A DNA stretch of 64,000 nucleotides. Source: Gelidibacter maritimus (GTDB lineage: Bacteria; Bacteroidota; Bacteroidia; Flavobacteriales; Flavobacteriaceae). Position numbers and translations under genes: made by a program. The notes beneath the pieces are model-generated. The model was given only the letters and a program-made list of their open reading frames with translations. It did not search any database and was not told the origin of the DNA. Within the stretch, counting starts at the first letter, position 1; every line of letters begins with the position of its first letter. Location of the stretch: contig NZ_JACGLT010000003.1 of the NCBI RefSeq assembly GCF_014062315.1, positions 259,163 to 323,162 on the forward strand, written 5' to 3'. Below are positions 63,799 to 64,000 of this stretch, one piece after another.

Positions 63799-64000
63799 TT
63801 AATTATACCATACAGGTGTCGGCTTACCCAAGTCGAAATCCTGAAAGCCAAAGTCTTCGGTTTCGTAGGCATTCGTTTTAAAAATATTGTTGCCTTGACC
63901 AGGAATCTGCGGATAAAAAGAAAATGATAATTGAAAAGAATTGAATACCAAATAATCATTTCTGATAATAACACCTGCACTAAACGAAGCGTATAATTTA
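63799..64000 (-). CDS. 3' end of an outer-membrane beta-barrel protein gene
   Basis: On the minus strand an open frame enters from the right edge and ends at TAA 63801-63799. The 66 visible residues show beta-barrel strands (YASFSAGVIIRNDYLVF, SFQLSFSFYPQIPGQ) and end NIFKTNAYETEDFGFQDFDL, GKPTPVWYN. This ending resembles Bacteroidota BamA/TamA-like surface-antigen proteins, some fused to phosphoesterase domains. The rest lies outside the window. Confidence 0.7.
   Translation of the reverse strand, partial: KLYASFSAGVIIRNDYLVFNSFQLSFSFYPQIPGQGNNIFKTNAYETEDFGFQDFDLGKPTPVWYN

Noticed and set aside
63780-63980. 66-codon minus-strand frame at the right edge
   Set aside because: A different minus frame (ending at 63799) encodes clear beta-barrel sequence and is open to the edge; this one is its shadow.
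1-64000. CRISPR array, prophage or IS transposase
   Set aside because: No regularly spaced direct repeats with unique spacers, no cas, integrase, capsid or transposase motif was seen on either strand.

Overview
The window comes from a Bacteroidota chromosome, almost certainly a marine-type member of the Flavobacteriaceae. The evidence is the intact Alternative Complex III operon followed by cytochrome oxidase genes, the syntenies prs–L25–pth and rimP–nusA–infB, promoters of the TTTG-N19-TAnnTTTG type, Bacteroidota outer-membrane and lipoprotein gene styles (GH92 lipoprotein, DUF2723 protein, phosphate porin), and SprB-like sequence. Most of the window reads as core genome. By eye the first 5.8 kb are clearly more AT-rich than the rest.

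Region 1 (1-7.9 kb) is accessory-looking. A tight operon holds three large dynamin-like GTPases (the first cut by the window edge) and a small membrane-anchored coiled-coil protein. It is followed by a small HNH-nuclease-like protein. Next come two short unlisted-size genes for hydrophobic micropeptides, divergent from a WYL-domain regulator, with a perfect 8-5-8 palindrome and a TAnnTTTG box between them. This is my best candidate for an undescribed system.

Region 2 (8-11.7 kb, minus strand) has a beta-lactamase-like hydrolase with altered motifs, an alanine/glycine symporter with an unusual secreted N-terminal extension, and a small secreted protein. Region 3 (11.8-18.7 kb) has tRNA-Leu(CAA), PRPP synthetase, L25 and Pth, then a phosphate uptake pair: OprP-like porin plus a Pit transporter with a PhoU-like tail. 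Region 4 (18.9-26.1 kb, minus) is a TetR-controlled RND efflux operon (TetR, TolC, a four-helix-bundle protein, membrane-fusion protein, RND pump). Region 5 (26.2-40.1 kb) mixes a polyprenyl diphosphate synthase, an aldehyde dehydrogenase, a GH92 alpha-mannosidase with a FucP-like sugar permease, a membrane phosphoesterase, a cysteine-less thioredoxin fold, a polysaccharide deacetylase and a DUF2723 GT-C protein.

Region 6 (40.6-46.7 kb) has tRNA-Gln(UUG), whose 3' end and terminator are tandemly repeated in 108-bp units, a tandem universal stress protein, and rimP–nusA–infB behind a leader terminator hairpin. Region 7 (46.7-59.1 kb) has a SPOR protein and the respiratory operon actABCDEF–coxBA, which passes electrons from quinol through c-type haems to an aa3-type oxidase. 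Region 8 (59.1-64 kb) has an intergenic stretch full of small palindromic repeats, a Cys-rich lipoprotein, ruvB, a cytochrome P450, queG, and the 3' end of an outer-membrane beta-barrel gene on the minus strand.

All assignments come from reading motifs and context; no database search was possible. Several starts were moved from an upstream TTG to a better ATG, as noted in the entries.
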